NCBI GenBank assembly: GCA_002279355.1
Contig: NCBV01000004.1
Coordinates: 46,434 to 110,433, forward strand
Length of the DNA stretch: 64,000 nt
Origin: Acidiphilium sp. 37-60-79
GTDB lineage: Bacteria; Pseudomonadota; Alphaproteobacteria; Acetobacterales; Acetobacteraceae
Direction of reading: 5' to 3'
The notes beneath the pieces are model-generated. The model saw nothing but the letters and a program-made list of their open reading frames with translations. It was not told where the DNA came from and ran no database searches. Of the stretch, positions 46,929-58,983 are shown one piece after another (position 1 is the stretch's first letter; every line of letters starts with the position of its first letter). The position numbers and the translations under genes were made by a program.

Positions 46929-47381
46929 CTACGTGAACGATCGTACCCCCAGTGCGATCAAAGTGGCGGCGGTCGCTGAGTGAAGTATAACGTGAAGCGT
47001 ATTGGGAACAATGCCGTTGCGCTCTGGAAGGAACGCGCTAGTGCCACCGAACATACCGCGATAGCGTTCCGCCCTATCTGGTTCAGGCTGAATAAAGTAG
47101 GGCCACCACCACGCGCGCAGCTCCCCTATGAACAAAATACTGTAGCTAATCCAAAGCCAGTCCCAAAGCCAAGCAGGATGGCCCGTTCTAGCAAAAATCA
47201 AACTTGCAATCAGTCCAACGGAGAATGGAACCGACTGAATTACCGTTACGCGGATCAACCGGCTGCGGGTGTCGTGAGCCTGGACTGCTGCTACGTCGGT
47301 CAAATTGCCAAGTTGCACCCAGTCATGAAGCCACAAGATTGCAACTTGAAGCGCTTGCAAAAAGATGAGCGTGAAAAGCAT
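46929..47381 (-). CDS. Small integral membrane protein
   Basis: 150 residues with four probable membrane helices (LFTLIFLQALQVAILWLHDWV, VIQSVPFSVGLIASLIFA, WLWISYSILFIGELRAWWW in parts, and LHVILHSATAATLIALGV). The segment YRGMFGGTSAFLPERNGIVPNTLHVILH looks conserved. No family name recognised. The gene lies in a lower-GC patch between two stretches of non-coding DNA. The start at ATG 47381 lacks a clear ribosome site. Confidence 0.65.
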   Translation of the reverse strand: MLFTLIFLQALQVAILWLHDWVQLGNLTDVAAVQAHDTRSRLIRVTVIQSVPFSVGLIASLIFARTGHPAWLWDWLWISYSILFIGELRAWWWPYFIQPEPDRAERYRGMFGGTSAFLPERNGIVPNTLHVILHSATAATLIALGVRSFT

Positions 47382-47732
47382 AAGAACAGCCTACTATCGG
47401 CTGCCGCCGACCGCCAGTGGCCATTCGCAACAACTTGGCGGGTGCGGGTGGCTGATAAACGTCGCCTAGTTACCCAAAGCCGCCATTCCGCTCTCGGCCA
47501 ATCCAAGCTATACGCGGAACATCCGATTCCGTTTCTAGCCGCCCAGAAGCGGACCGACTGCTCTCCACTCAACCCAGTCATTCGATGCCGTGTAATTGCC
47601 AAAACGTCAAACCTCGAATCGTTGCTGGATCAATATCGCTTTAGGTGGGTCGAGTGACACACCCTAAAGCTGTATTGATCGAGGGCGGAGCCCCGTCGGC
47701 GATTGGCGCGTTTAGCGGGCAATTCGGTAACA
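47382..47732. other. Non-coding stretch with degenerate repeated motif
   Basis: About 350 bases without a gene. It carries several related words: CCGCCAGTGGCCATTCGC (47411-47428), CCCAAAGCCGCCATTCCGCT (47473-47492) and CCCAGAAGCGGACCGACTG (47542-47560). They share a loose consensus CCMRAAGCGGMCATTCGC. The stretch looks like decayed or dispersed repeat DNA. Confidence 0.4.
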
Positions 47733-48374
47733 TCAGTCGATCCGTGGGCTTTGGCTTGCCTCAGCACGCCAGCGCCGCCAGCGGGAGGAGAGATACCATG
47801 CGGCGAGGAGCAAAAGTGCGGCGGCGGTGAGGAGCGAAAGGGTGTGCATGGTGGATTGGAGGAGCGGCGAGGAATTCCAGGCGCGGCCGGCGCGCAGGCC
47901 GGCGTAGGCGAGAGCGAAGCACCAGGGGATGGAGCCGGCGAAGGTGTAGAGTTGGAATTTCCAGAAATTCATGCGGGCGATGCCGGCGGGGAGCGAGATG
48001 TAGGTTCGGACGATGGGGAGCAGGCGGCCGAGGAGGACGGTGATGGCGCCGTAGCGGGCGAAGGCGGCTTCGATCCGGGTGAGTTCGGTTTGGCTGATGA
48101 GGATGTAGCGTCCGTAGTGGTTGATGAAGCGTCGGCCGCCGGTGGCGCCGGCGAGGTAGGCGGCGGTTGAGCCGAGGCTGGAGCCGATGGTGCCGGCGAG
48201 GGTGACGCCGATGAGGGTGAGGTGGTGGGTGGAGACGAGGTAGCCGGCGAAGGGCATGATGATTTCGGAGGGGAGTGGCACGCAGGCGGATTCGAGGGCC
48301 ATGAGGCCTGCGATGCCTGCGTAGCCGAGGGCGGCGATGATGGCGATGATGGTGTGGGCGAGGGAGGCGATCAA
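47733..48374 (-). CDS. DedA family membrane protein
   Basis: 213 residues. Typical DedA elements: [22 protein letters not shown] near the N-terminus, [55 protein letters not shown] (the conserved arginine-rich stretch) and a final hydrophobic helix. DedA proteins are inner-membrane lipid scramblase-like proteins needed for envelope integrity. Start is TTG 48374 overlapping the cysK stop by four bases (TTGA), so it is coupled to cysK. Confidence 0.93.
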   Translation of the reverse strand: MIASLAHTIIAIIAALGYAGIAGLMALESACVPLPSEIIMPFAGYLVSTHHLTLIGVTLAGTIGSSLGSTAAYLAGATGGRRFINHYGRYILISQTELTRIEAAFARYGAITVLLGRLLPIVRTYISLPAGIARMNFWKFQLYTFAGSIPWCFALAYAGLRAGRAWNSSPLLQSTMHTLSLLTAAALLLLAAWYLSSRWRRWRAEASQSPRID

Positions 48375-49303
48375 TCGGTGAGGCCGGCGAAGAGGGCGGT
48401 GGAGAGGTAGCGTTCGCCGTAGGAGGGGATGATGGTGACGATGAGTTTGTCGAGGTTTTCGGGGCGTTTGGCGACTTCGAGGGCGGCCCAGAGGGCGGCG
48501 CCGGAGGAGATGCCGACGAGCAGGCCTTCTTCGCGGGCGGCGCGGCGGGCGGTGGCGAGGGCGTCATCGTTGGTGACGCGGATGATTTCGTCGATGAGTT
48601 TGGTGTCGAGCACGTCGGGGACGAAGCCGGCGCCGAGGCCTTGGATCATGTGGGAGCCTTTGGCGCCGCCGGAGAGGACGGGCGAGGCGTCGGGTTCGAC
48701 GGCGACGCAGCGAAAGGAGGGTTTGCGGGATTTGATCAGGGTGCCGACGCCGGTGAGGGTGCCGCCGGTGCCGACGCCGGAGATGAGGATGTCGACTTTG
48801 CCATCGGTATCGGCCCAGATTTCTTCGGCGGTGGTGCGCTGGTGGATGGCGGGGTTGGCGAGGTTTTCGAATTGTTGGGGCATGAAATATTGGGAGCCGC
48901 GGGCGACGATTTCTTCGGCTTTGCGGATGGAGCCGCTGATGCCTTCGGCGCCGGGGGTGAGGATGACTTCGGCACCGTAGGCGCGGATGACGGCGCGGCG
49001 TTCGCGGCTGACGGAATCGGGCATGGTGATGATGCAGCCGTAGCCTTTGGCGGCGCAGACCATGGCGAGGGCGATGCCGGTGTTACCGGAGGTTGGCTCG
49101 ACGATGATGCTGCGTTGGTCGATGAGGCCTTGGCGTTCGGCGGCTTCGATCATGGCCACGCCAATCCGGTCTTTGACCGAATTGGCGGGGTTGAAAAACT
49201 CCAATTTGGCCACGATCGAGCCGGGCAAGGCTGCGGCCATGCGGCGGATGCGCACGAGGGGGGTGCGGCCGACCAGTTCGGTGACGTTATTGGCGATTTT
49301 CAT
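48371..49303 (-). CDS. cysK: Cysteine synthase A
   Basis: 310-residue PLP enzyme. PLP lysine in [39 protein letters not shown], the substrate loop EPTSGNTG, phosphate-binding [12 protein letters not shown] and [10 protein letters not shown] are all canonical. It makes cysteine from O-acetylserine and sulfide. It lies 36 bases downstream of ilvC on the same strand and is followed directly by dedA. AAGGAACGC precedes ATG 49303. Confidence 0.96.
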   Translation of the reverse strand: MKIANNVTELVGRTPLVRIRRMAAALPGSIVAKLEFFNPANSVKDRIGVAMIEAAERQGLIDQRSIIVEPTSGNTGIALAMVCAAKGYGCIITMPDSVSRERRAVIRAYGAEVILTPGAEGISGSIRKAEEIVARGSQYFMPQQFENLANPAIHQRTTAEEIWADTDGKVDILISGVGTGGTLTGVGTLIKSRKPSFRCVAVEPDASPVLSGGAKGSHMIQGLGAGFVPDVLDTKLIDEIIRVTNDDALATARRAAREEGLLVGISSGAALWAALEVAKRPENLDKLIVTIIPSYGERYLSTALFAGLTD

Positions 49304-49339
49304 GGTGCGTTCCTTTATGGTTAGTCCCGAGTTTTCGGA

Positions 49340-51597
<2,258 letters not shown>

Positions 51598-51639
51598 ATA
51601 GGTGCAAAAGGTGAAGTTGGAATAAAGATGGCTGCATTG

Positions 51640-52800
51640 TTATGCGAGGACCGCGAGCGAATCGGTGGCGACGCGGCGGGCTTGGGCGTCGAGGGCGAGG
51701 ACGGCGGCGAGATCCGGCACGGGGGGTGCGCCGAGCCGGTCGAGCACGGTTTCGACCAGACGGGCAATGTCGAGGAAGCCGAGGCGGCGATCAAGAAAAG
51801 CGGCGACGGCGATTTCGTTGGCGGCGTTCAGCACGCAAGAGGCGCCGCGTCCGGCGATGAGCACCTCGCGGGCGAGGCGGAGGGCGGGAAATTTTTCAAG
51901 ATCAGGGGGATAAAATTCGAGTTTACTGATTGAGGCGAGGTCGAGCCGGGGCGAGCGGGTGGTGAGGCGGGCGGGCCACGCCAGGGTATGGGCGATGGGG
52001 ATGCGCATATCGGGGGCACCCATTTGGGCGAGGACGCTGCCATCGCGGTAGCAGACCATGCCATGAACCACCGATTGTGGATGGACCAGCACCTCGATTT
52101 CATCGGGCTGGAGAGAAAATAATCGTGCGGCTTCAATGACTTCCAGGCCTTTGTTGAACAAGGTGGCGGAATCGATGGAGATTTTGGCACCCATCGACCA
52201 GACCGGGTGGCGCAAGGCGCGTTCGGGGGTGGCTGCTTGCATGTCCGCGAGGCTGGCGAGGCGGAACGGGCCACCGGAGGCGGTGAGGATGATTTTTTCC
52301 AGGGCGGCGCGGTTACCATCGGCCAGGGATTGAAAAATCGCGTTATGTTCGGAATCGACCGGCAGCAAATTCGCTCCGGCGTCGCGCACGGCGCGCAGCA
52401 TCACATCGCCCGCCGAGACCAGGGCTTCTTTATTGGCGAGTGCGATTGAGCCGCCATGGCTGATGGCGGCGAGGGTGGGTTCAAGGCCAATGGTGCCGGT
52501 GATCGCGGCCATGGTCCAATCGACTTTTTCGCCCGCAGCATCGATCACGGCGGCGCGGCCGCCCTCGGCTCGGATGCCAGTGCCCGCGAGGGCGGCGCGC
52601 AAGGCGGGAAGTTGCGCGGGATCGGCGATCACGGCGATGGCGGGGCGCAGCGCCAGCGCCTGCTCGGCCAAGCGGTTTGCGTTGCTGCCCGCGATCAGCG
52701 CGTGAACCCGGTAGCGATCCGGGTTGGCCATCAGCAAATCGATTGTTTGGGTGCCGATGCTGCCGGTGCAGCCCATGATGGTGACGGTTTTTACATCCAT
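51640..52800 (-). CDS. dxr: 1-deoxy-D-xylulose 5-phosphate reductoisomerase
   Basis: About 386 residues: VTIMGCTGSIGTQTIDLLM (NADPH), SIALANKEALVSAGDVML, LPVDSEHNAIFQSL (metal Asp-Glu), TASGGPFRL, HPVWSMGAKISIDSATLFNKGLEVIEA and HPQSVVHGMV. Second step of the MEP isoprenoid pathway. ATG 52800 overlaps the cdsA end by 10 bases; upstream open frame is the shadow of cdsA. Confidence 0.97.
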   Translation of the reverse strand: MDVKTVTIMGCTGSIGTQTIDLLMANPDRYRVHALIAGSNANRLAEQALALRPAIAVIADPAQLPALRAALAGTGIRAEGGRAAVIDAAGEKVDWTMAAITGTIGLEPTLAAISHGGSIALANKEALVSAGDVMLRAVRDAGANLLPVDSEHNAIFQSLADGNRAALEKIILTASGGPFRLASLADMQAATPERALRHPVWSMGAKISIDSATLFNKGLEVIEAARLFSLQPDEIEVLVHPQSVVHGMVCYRDGSVLAQMGAPDMRIPIAHTLAWPARLTTRSPRLDLASISKLEFYPPDLEKFPALRLAREVLIAGRGASCVLNAANEIAVAAFLDRRLGFLDIARLVETVLDRLGAPPVPDLAAVLALDAQARRVATDSLAVLA

Positions 52801-53519
52801 AGCGGTATCCCTATCCCATGGGTGAATGCGCTGCCAAGCTGGACGATCAGCACGGCGAGCGGGGCGGCGAACAGCAGGCCGTCCAGCCGGTCGAACGCGC
52901 CGCCATGACCGGGGATGCTGTGGCCGGAATCCTTGACGCCGAGCCAGCGTTTGATCGCGCTTTCGACGAGATCGCCGATCGCCGAGACGATGCTGAGCAG
53001 GGTGGCGATCAGGATGATGACCAGCAGCGATGCGGCGCTGGGCCATGCGGCGGCGGCGATCAAGGCGAATATGATGGCGGCGAGAATTGCGGCGAGCAGG
53101 CCGCCGATGGCGCCGCTGATGGTTTTGCCGGGGGAGATGCGCGGGGCAAGGCGCGGCCCGCCGATCCAGCGGCCGGTAAGATAGGCGCCGATATCGGTGG
53201 CCCAGACCACGATCAGCAGAAACAACATGTCATTGGGCCCACCAGGGGCCAGGATGCGCAACCAAAGCAGGGCAGCGGTGGGCAGGGCGATATAGGGGAT
53301 GCCGAGGGCGAGAAAGCGGGTACGCGCCATCGGGCTTACAGGGCGGGCGAGCGTGATCCATTCGCGGGTCAGCATGGCGGCGAAGGCGAGCACCAATAAC
53401 GCCCATAGCCAGCCGCCGACGAGCAAGGCGGTGAGCGCGAGGATGCCAAGCACCAGGGCCGAGACCGTGCGGCGCCAAAGATCGTTCCATTTTGCGCTGG
53501 CCGGTGCGGCCGCTTTCAA
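52791..53519 (-). CDS. cdsA: Phosphatidate cytidylyltransferase
   Basis: 242-residue polytopic membrane enzyme. The CDP-alcohol signature is near the C-terminus: KRWLGVKDSGHSIPGHGGAFDRLDGLLFAAPLA; also ATDIGAYLTGRWIGGPRLAPRISPGKTISGAIGG. Makes CDP-diacylglycerol for phospholipid synthesis. Start TTG 53519 overlaps the uppS stop by 4 bases. Confidence 0.96.
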   Translation of the reverse strand: MKAAAPASAKWNDLWRRTVSALVLGILALTALLVGGWLWALLVLAFAAMLTREWITLARPVSPMARTRFLALGIPYIALPTAALLWLRILAPGGPNDMLFLLIVVWATDIGAYLTGRWIGGPRLAPRISPGKTISGAIGGLLAAILAAIIFALIAAAAWPSAASLLVIILIATLLSIVSAIGDLVESAIKRWLGVKDSGHSIPGHGGAFDRLDGLLFAAPLAVLIVQLGSAFTHGIGIPLWM

Positions 53520-54277
53520 TGATGCGCTCCGCCGGGTTCGGCTGTATCGGTGGTGGGGCGGACGCCGAAGCGGCGTTCGCGCCCGGCATAATCGGCGAGG
53601 GCGGCGGCGAAATGCGCAGCACCAAAATCGGGCCAGAGCGCTTCGACAAAAATCAGCTCGGCATAGGCGGCTTGCCAGAGCAGGAAGTTGGACAGGCGTT
53701 GTTCACCGCTGGTGCGAATGACCAAATCGGGATCGGGCATGCCGGACGTCGCCAAATACCCGGCGAAGCTCGCCTCATCGAGAGTGGCGGGGTCAAGCTG
53801 GCCTGCGCGTGCGGCCTCGGCCACCCGGCGGGCGGCGGTGACCAATTCGGCGCGTGAGCCGTAGGACAGGGCGATGACCAGATTGAATTTGGTGTTGTTA
53901 CGGGTGCGCTCCTCGGCGGCGGCGAGTTCGGCGCGCAGGCGCGGGCCGAACCGATCACGCTCGCCGATCACGCGCAATTTGATCCCGCCTTGTTCGAGTT
54001 CCTTCAATTCGCTGCGCAAATAGCGCCGCAGCAGGCGGGTGAGGTCGGAGACTTCGGATTGCGGGCGATGCCAATTTTCCGAGGAAAAGGCGAACAAGGT
54101 GAGCCATTCCACGCCGTGCTCAATGGCGGCCTCGATGGTGCGGCGGACCGCTTTGCCGCCTTCGCGGTGACCGGCCGCGCGCGGCAAGCCCCGGCGTGCG
54201 GCCCAGCGGCCATTGCCGTCCATGATGATCGCGACATGGCGGGGCGGTGCGGCGGAGGTTTGGGGCGGTTTGTTCAT
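53516..54277 (-). CDS. uppS: Undecaprenyl diphosphate synthase
   Basis: 253 residues: HVAIIMDGNGRWAARRGLPRAAGHREG (active-site Asp and Arg), LTLFAFSSENWHRP, ALSYGSRAELVTA, PDLVIRTSGEQRLSNFLLWQAAYAELIF. Makes the C55 lipid carrier for peptidoglycan and glycan assembly. ATG 54277 is 39 bases downstream of frr. Confidence 0.97.
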   Translation of the reverse strand: MNKPPQTSAAPPRHVAIIMDGNGRWAARRGLPRAAGHREGGKAVRRTIEAAIEHGVEWLTLFAFSSENWHRPQSEVSDLTRLLRRYLRSELKELEQGGIKLRVIGERDRFGPRLRAELAAAEERTRNNTKFNLVIALSYGSRAELVTAARRVAEAARAGQLDPATLDEASFAGYLATSGMPDPDLVIRTSGEQRLSNFLLWQAAYAELIFVEALWPDFGAAHFAAALADYAGRERRFGVRPTTDTAEPGGAHH

Positions 54278-54316
54278 CGGCTTGGTTTGCTCATCAGGGG
54301 GCGTCGGCTGACCGGG

Positions 54317-54883
54317 CTAGACCTGACGAATATCCTTTTCTTTTTCGAGCAAGAGTTCATCGATGCGCTTGATCATTGCATCGGTGAGTTTTTGCACCCG
54401 CTCGGACCAATCGCGGCCGACATCTTCGCCGATCGTGTGTTTTTTCTCCATCGCCTTGATTTGTTCCATCCCATCGCGCCGGACCGCGCGCACCGCGACG
54501 CGCGCACCTTCGGCATATTTGCCGGCGGTTTTGGCGAGGTCGTTGCGGCGTTCTTCGGTGAGGATGGGCAGTGGCACGCGGATCATTTGGCCATCGGGCT
54601 GCGGGTTGAGACCCAACCCGCAATCGCGGATGGCGGCGACCACCGCATTGACCATGGAGCGATCCCAGACCTGCACGCTGAGCAAGCGCGGCTCTGGCAC
54701 CGCGATGGTGGCGACCTGGTTGAGCGGCATGGTTTGGCCATAGGCCTCGACCCGCACGGGTTCGAGCAAGGCGGGGTTGGCGCGGCCAGTGCGCAGACCG
54801 CTAAATTCGCGCTTGAGGGTTTCCATCGCGCCATCCATCCGGCGCGAAAGATCATCGGTGAGTAATTCCAGATCAGCGTCCAT
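54317..54883 (-). CDS. frr: Ribosome recycling factor
   Basis: 188 residues of the expected length: [93 protein letters not shown]. Releases ribosomes after termination. ATG 54883 is 18 bases after pyrH. Confidence 0.98.
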   Translation of the reverse strand: MDADLELLTDDLSRRMDGAMETLKREFSGLRTGRANPALLEPVRVEAYGQTMPLNQVATIAVPEPRLLSVQVWDRSMVNAVVAAIRDCGLGLNPQPDGQMIRVPLPILTEERRNDLAKTAGKYAEGARVAVRAVRRDGMEQIKAMEKKHTIGEDVGRDWSERVQKLTDAMIKRIDELLLEKEKDIRQV

Positions 54884-54901
54884 GGTTAAAAACTCCTCTT
54901 C

Positions 54902-55624
54902 TCAACGTTCCAGAATGCAGGTGAACAGACCCTCGCCGCGCACCACGCTGGCGAAGGCGCCCGGGGCGCGGATATTGAACACGATGATCGGCAGGGCATT
55001 TTCGCGGGCAATGCTGATCGCGGCGGCATCCATCACCGCCAAATCGCGGGCGAGCACATCATGATAGGTGAGTTCGTGGTAGCGTTCAGCACCGGCGACC
55101 TTGCGCGGATCGGCGGAATAGACGCCATCGACCTGGGTGCCTTTGAGCAGCGCATCGCATTTCATTTCGGTGGCGCGCAAGGCGGCGGCGGTATCGGTGG
55201 TGAAAAACGGGTTGCCGGTGCCGGCGGCGAAAATCACCACCCTGCCCTTTTCCATATGGCGCTCGGCGCGGCGGCGAATATAGGGCTCGCACACGGCGGA
55301 CATTGGGATCGCTGATTGCACGCGGGTTTCCACGCCGCATTTTTCCAGCGCCGATTGCATGGCCAGCGCGTTCATCACGGTGGCGAGCATGCCCATATAA
55401 TCGGCTTGGGCGCGATCCATCCCGGCGGCGGCGCCGGAGACGCCGCGAAAAATATTACCGCCACCAATGACGAGGCAGACCTGCGCGCCCATGGCCACCA
55501 CGTCTTTGACGTCTTGGGCGATATTGCTGACTGTTTCGTTATCGAGCCCATAATCGCGGCTGCCCATCAGGGCCTCGCCCGAGACTTTCAACAATACTCG
55601 CCGATAGGGGATTGAACCGCTCAT
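54902..55624 (-). CDS. pyrH: UMP kinase
   Basis: 240-residue amino-acid-kinase-fold enzyme: [81 protein letters not shown]. Its ATG overlaps the stop of the transaminase gene (TAATG). In most relatives rpsB and tsf precede pyrH; here a transaminase does. Confidence 0.98.
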   Translation of the reverse strand: MSGSIPYRRVLLKVSGEALMGSRDYGLDNETVSNIAQDVKDVVAMGAQVCLVIGGGNIFRGVSGAAAGMDRAQADYMGMLATVMNALAMQSALEKCGVETRVQSAIPMSAVCEPYIRRRAERHMEKGRVVIFAAGTGNPFFTTDTAAALRATEMKCDALLKGTQVDGVYSADPRKVAGAERYHELTYHDVLARDLAVMDAAAISIARENALPIIVFNIRAPGAFASVVRGEGLFTCILER

Positions 55625-56493
55625 TATGCCGCCTCCTGCTCTGCTTGGGCGCGCGCGTGCGCTGCGAATAATCCGAATAATTGGGCGGTGATGGTGCCGA
55701 CCGCGCCATTGCCGATCGGCTGGCCATCGATGGTGGTGATCGGCTTGACCAGGGATGTGGCGCTGGTGAGAAACACCTCGCGGGCGCGCTTCAGCGTGGC
55801 CAGATCGAACCCGTCTTCGCGGAACGAAATGGTGTTTTCGGCCAATAGGCCCGCAAGGGCGGCTCTGGTGCAGCCGGGCAGGATGTGATGATCGAGCCTG
55901 CGGGTGCGCAACACGCCGTCATGATCGACGATCCAAACATTGGTGCTGGAGCCTTCCATCACCTGATCGGCGGGGCCGATCAGAATCGCTTCATAGACCC
56001 CTGCCCTGCGCGCGGCTTGTTTGGCCAGCACGTTGGGGAGCAGATTGACCGATTTAATGTCGCAGCGGCCCCAGCGAATATCGGGCACGGTGATCGCGCC
56101 GCCAGCCCAACCATCGATATCGGTGGGCATCGGCGGGCCGGGACGGGCGGTGACCACCATCGAGGGGATGATGCGGGCCGGAAAAGCGTGATCACGCCTT
56201 GCCACGCCACGGGTGATTTGCAGATAGACGATCCCATCGCGCACCCGGTTGCGCCGGGCGACCATCATCAGCACGCTGCGCAAGGCGGCATCGCCCATCG
56301 GCGCGGGGATTTCCAATTCGCGCAGGCTGCGCGCGAGGCGGGCGAGATGGAGATCGGCATCGATGAAGGTGCTGCGATAGATCGGCACCACCTCATAGAC
56401 GCCATCGCCAAATTGATAACCGCGATCCTCGATCGAGACCATGGCGGCATGATGCGCGACGTAACGACCATTGACGTAAGCGATTCGGCTCAT
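55624..56493 (-). CDS. dat: D-amino-acid transaminase (aminotransferase class IV)
   Basis: 289-residue fold-type IV PLP enzyme. [41 protein letters not shown], the PLP lysine in [35 protein letters not shown] and [21 protein letters not shown]. The pattern fits D-amino-acid transaminases better than IlvE, so it may supply D-glutamate or D-alanine. ATGA overlap with the preceding gene and TAATG with pyrH. Confidence 0.9.
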   Translation of the reverse strand: MSRIAYVNGRYVAHHAAMVSIEDRGYQFGDGVYEVVPIYRSTFIDADLHLARLARSLRELEIPAPMGDAALRSVLMMVARRNRVRDGIVYLQITRGVARRDHAFPARIIPSMVVTARPGPPMPTDIDGWAGGAITVPDIRWGRCDIKSVNLLPNVLAKQAARRAGVYEAILIGPADQVMEGSSTNVWIVDHDGVLRTRRLDHHILPGCTRAALAGLLAENTISFREDGFDLATLKRAREVFLTSATSLVKPITTIDGQPIGNGAVGTITAQLFGLFAAHARAQAEQEAA

Positions 56494-56963
56494 GGCTGCA
56501 TGATTTCCTGTTGATCATCATGAGGGGCAACGGGGGATGGGGGTGCGGCATCGCCGATGCCGAGGAGTGCCACCCCGAACAGAGCGGCGACGATTCCAAT
56601 CACGATTATTTCCAAGCGTAGCCGGTAGGAAATGAGTTGGCTGCCCGCAGTGCTGTCATGCTCAAGCAGAATAGCGGCGGCCAAAGCGCCTTGCCGGGTT
56701 TGCGGCAAGGTGGCGAATTGTTTGAGTGACTGGATGCCGAGCATCGGTTTGGCTTGCTGCATCGCCTGCTGGATTTGTGCGGGGTTTTGGGCGGCAATCG
56801 CTTTGAGCAGGGCGGTTTCGGTGATCATCCCGCGCATCGCCGGGATTGGCGCGGCATAGGTGGCGAACACGCCGATGAGCCCCAGCATCAGGAAGGCGGT
56901 GAGCAACAGGCCAATTCGACCCGATGAAACCCGTATCCGCTTCGCCGTTTCATTTTTCGCCAT
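56490..56963 (-). CDS. Small membrane protein of unknown function
   Basis: About 157 residues. Two hydrophobic segments (IGLLLTAFLMLGLIGVFATYA and LRLEIIVIGIVAALFGVALLGIG) flank a 75-residue soluble, Gln/Ala-rich loop (IAAQNPAQIQQAMQQAKP). Pro-rich C-terminus. ATG 56963 (MAKNETAKRIR) is chosen; TTG 57002 is open as well. Stop overlaps the transaminase start. No family recognised. Confidence 0.65.
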   Translation of the reverse strand: MAKNETAKRIRVSSGRIGLLLTAFLMLGLIGVFATYAAPIPAMRGMITETALLKAIAAQNPAQIQQAMQQAKPMLGIQSLKQFATLPQTRQGALAAAILLEHDSTAGSQLISYRLRLEIIVIGIVAALFGVALLGIGDAAPPSPVAPHDDQQEIMQP

Positions 56964-57161
56964 CACGATGCCTGTGCCTATCTCGCTGAGGGTCGGGAGC
57001 AAAAACCCGGTCGCGACACTCCATGCGATTGCTTTTCGTGCGCGTCAATCCGCCATCAGCCGCCACGACCGGGCGGGCTGGCGAGGGGGCGAGGTTGACA
57101 TCGGCGCGAAGGCTTTCCATACAGCGGCGAACTTCACCCGACCTCAACGAGACTGAACATC

Positions 57162-57287
57162 ATGAAGATCCGTAATTCGCTCCGTTCTGCCAAGACCCGC
57201 GACAAGAATTGCCGCGTCGTGCGCCGTCATGGCCGGGTCTATGTGATTAATAAGAAGAATCCCCGGATGAAAGCCCGCCAAGGCTGA
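57162..57287 (+). CDS. rpmJ: 50S ribosomal protein L36
   Basis: 41 residues, too short for many gene finders: [20 protein letters not shown] then [21 protein letters not shown]. Matches the alphaproteobacterial L36 pattern [33 protein letters not shown]; only one Cys is seen, so it is the zinc-free (C-minus) type. Stands alone as usual in this class, in a region divergent from the membrane-protein gene. Confidence 0.93.
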   Translation: MKIRNSLRSAKTRDKNCRVVRRHGRVYVINKKNPRMKARQG

Positions 57288-57293
57288 TTTTTT

Positions 57294-57311
57294 GCGCGCA
57301 GTTTTGCGCGC
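57294..57311 (+). terminator. Possible rpmJ terminator hairpin
   Basis: GCGCGCA - GTTT - TGCGCGC, a perfect 7-base stem starting 6 bases after the rpmJ stop. The following T-run is weak (CCAGTTTTG). It merges into the 14-base repeat array. Confidence 0.45.
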
Positions 57312-57384
57312 CCAGTTTTGTCCAGCTCGTTTTGCCCAGCTCGTCTTGCACAGCTCGTCTTGCACAGCTCGTTTTGCGCACCTG
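57301..57384. repeat. 14-bp tandem repeat, six units
   Basis: Six successive 14-base units from 57301: GTTTTGCGCGCCCA, GTTTTGTCCAGCTC, GTTTTGCCCAGCTC, GTCTTGCACAGCTC twice, and GTTTTGCGCACCTG. Consensus GTYTTGCMCAGCTC. Continuous without spacers, so not CRISPR. Lies between rpmJ and the glcD gene. Confidence 0.85.
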
Positions 57385-57525
57385 ATCCTTGTGGCTGATC
57401 GGTCCCGACGGTGGGCACTGGTTGCTGTTCGGCGTAAAATCGGTTTTGCGGCTTTCGGCGTGTTTGAGCGGCTTCACCTGCTGGTGATCATGCGCTAAAG
57501 CTGAAGGCAATTCGGGAGAATTGCC

Positions 57526-58983
57526 ATGATTGCCTTGCCGGCTCCAAACCCTGCGACTTTAGCGCGGCGCGATGCGCTGGTTGCGGGGTTGCGCAAAATT
57601 TTGCCCGCTGCGGATGGGGTGATTGCCGATCCGGTGCGTCTTAAACCCTATGAGACCGATGGTTTGACCGCCTATCGGCAAATGCCGCTCGCGGTGGTGT
57701 TGCCGGAAACCACCGAGCAGGTGGCGGCGATTTTGGCATTTTGTCAGGCGCAGAATGTGCGGGTGATCCCGCGCGGGGCTGGAACCTCGCTCGCGGGCGG
57801 CGCTTTGCCACTGGCCGATGCGGTGGTGATCGGCATGATGCGGATGAACCGGATTTTGCAGATTGATTATGCCGATCGCTATGCGGTGGTGCAGGCGGGG
57901 GTGACCAATTTGGGGATTACCCGTGCGGTGGAGGCGGATGGGTTTTTTTATGCGCCTGATCCGTCGAGCCAGTTGGCTTGCATGATTGGCGGCAATATCG
58001 GGATGAATTCCGGAGGCGCGCATTGCCTGAAATATGGGGTGACCGCGAATAATGTGCTCGGCGTTAAGCTGGTCACGATCACTGGCGATATTATCGAGTT
58101 GGGCGGCACCCATTTGGACGCGGCGGGCTATGATTGGCTGGGGATTATTATCGGCAGCGAGGGTCAGCTTGGTATTGTGACGGAAATTACCGTGCGGATT
58201 TTGCGCGCGGCCGAAGGCACGCGGGCGATGTTGGCGGCGTTTTCCAGCAATGCGATTGCCGGGGCCTGCGTGGATGCGATTATTGGCTCGGGGATTATTC
58301 CGGTGGCGCTCGAATTTATGGATCGGCCGGCGATCCATGCCTGTGAGGCGTTTGCCCATGCGGGGTATCCGCTGGATGCCGAGGCGATGCTGATTATCGA
58401 GGTGGAAGGCAGCGCGGATGAGCAGACCGCGATGCTGGAGCGGATTAAGGAGATTTGCAGCGCATTTGCGCCGACCAGCTTGAAAATTTCGCAGAATGAC
58501 GCGGAATCGGCGGCGATTTGGAAGGGGCGCAAGGGCGCATTTGGCGCGATTGGCCGGATTAGCCCGGATTATTTATGTATGGATGGCACGATCCCGACCA
58601 GCACATTGCCGCAGGTTCTGGCGCGGATTGAGGCGTTGAGCGCGGAATATGGGCTGAAGGTGGCGAATATTTTCCATGCGGGCGATGGGAATTTGCATCC
58701 GCTGATCATGTTCGATGCCAACCAGGCGGGGCAGATGCAAAAGGCCGAGGCGTTTGGGGCGGATATTTTGCGGCTTTGTGTTGAGGTTGGCGGTTGCTTG
58801 ACCGGTGAGCATGGCGTGGGGGTGGAAAAGCGCGATTTGATGAAGGTGCAATTTACCGAGATCGAGCTTGACTTGCAGCGGGCGGTCAAATCGGCGTTTG
58901 ATCCTGATTGGCTGCTCAATACCGCGAAAGTATTCCCGCTCGACCGGCTGCCCGCCCGCGCTTCGCTGCCGCACGCCGCATGA
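57526..58983 (+). CDS. glcD: Glycolate oxidase subunit GlcD
   Basis: 485-residue FAD-linked oxidase. FAD-binding PCMH motif IPRGAGTSLAGGALPLADAVVIGMMRMNR, ACMIGGNIGMNSGGAHCLKYGVTANNVLG, and the C-terminal GCLTGEHGVGVEKRDLMKVQF. Oxidises glycolate to glyoxylate with GlcE and GlcF. GGGAGA lies six bases before ATG 57526. ATGA overlap with glcE. No regulator gene is adjacent. Confidence 0.96.
   Translation: MIALPAPNPATLARRDALVAGLRKILPAADGVIADPVRLKPYETDGLTAYRQMPLAVVLPETTEQVAAILAFCQAQNVRVIPRGAGTSLAGGALPLADAVVIGMMRMNRILQIDYADRYAVVQAGVTNLGITRAVEADGFFYAPDPSSQLACMIGGNIGMNSGGAHCLKYGVTANNVLGVKLVTITGDIIELGGTHLDAAGYDWLGIIIGSEGQLGIVTEITVRILRAAEGTRAMLAAFSSNAIAGACVDAIIGSGIIPVALEFMDRPAIHACEAFAHAGYPLDAEAMLIIEVEGSADEQTAMLERIKEICSAFAPTSLKISQNDAESAAIWKGRKGAFGAIGRISPDYLCMDGTIPTSTLPQVLARIEALSAEYGLKVANIFHAGDGNLHPLIMFDANQAGQMQKAEAFGADILRLCVEVGGCLTGEHGVGVEKRDLMKVQFTEIELDLQRAVKSAFDPDWLLNTAKVFPLDRLPARASLPHAA

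Noticed and set aside
48641..49324. Long plus-strand ORF (227 codons) opposite cysK
   Set aside because: Gly/Asp/Ala low-complexity translation, exactly antisense to a well-conserved gene; a product of third-position GC bias.
52801..53046. N-terminal extension of dxr
   Set aside because: Out-of-frame overlap with cdsA; Arg-rich translation unlike any Dxr; ATG 52800 matches the family start.
57301..57384. Tandem repeat considered as a CRISPR array
   Set aside because: Units are 14 bases, contiguous and without spacers; no cas genes nearby.
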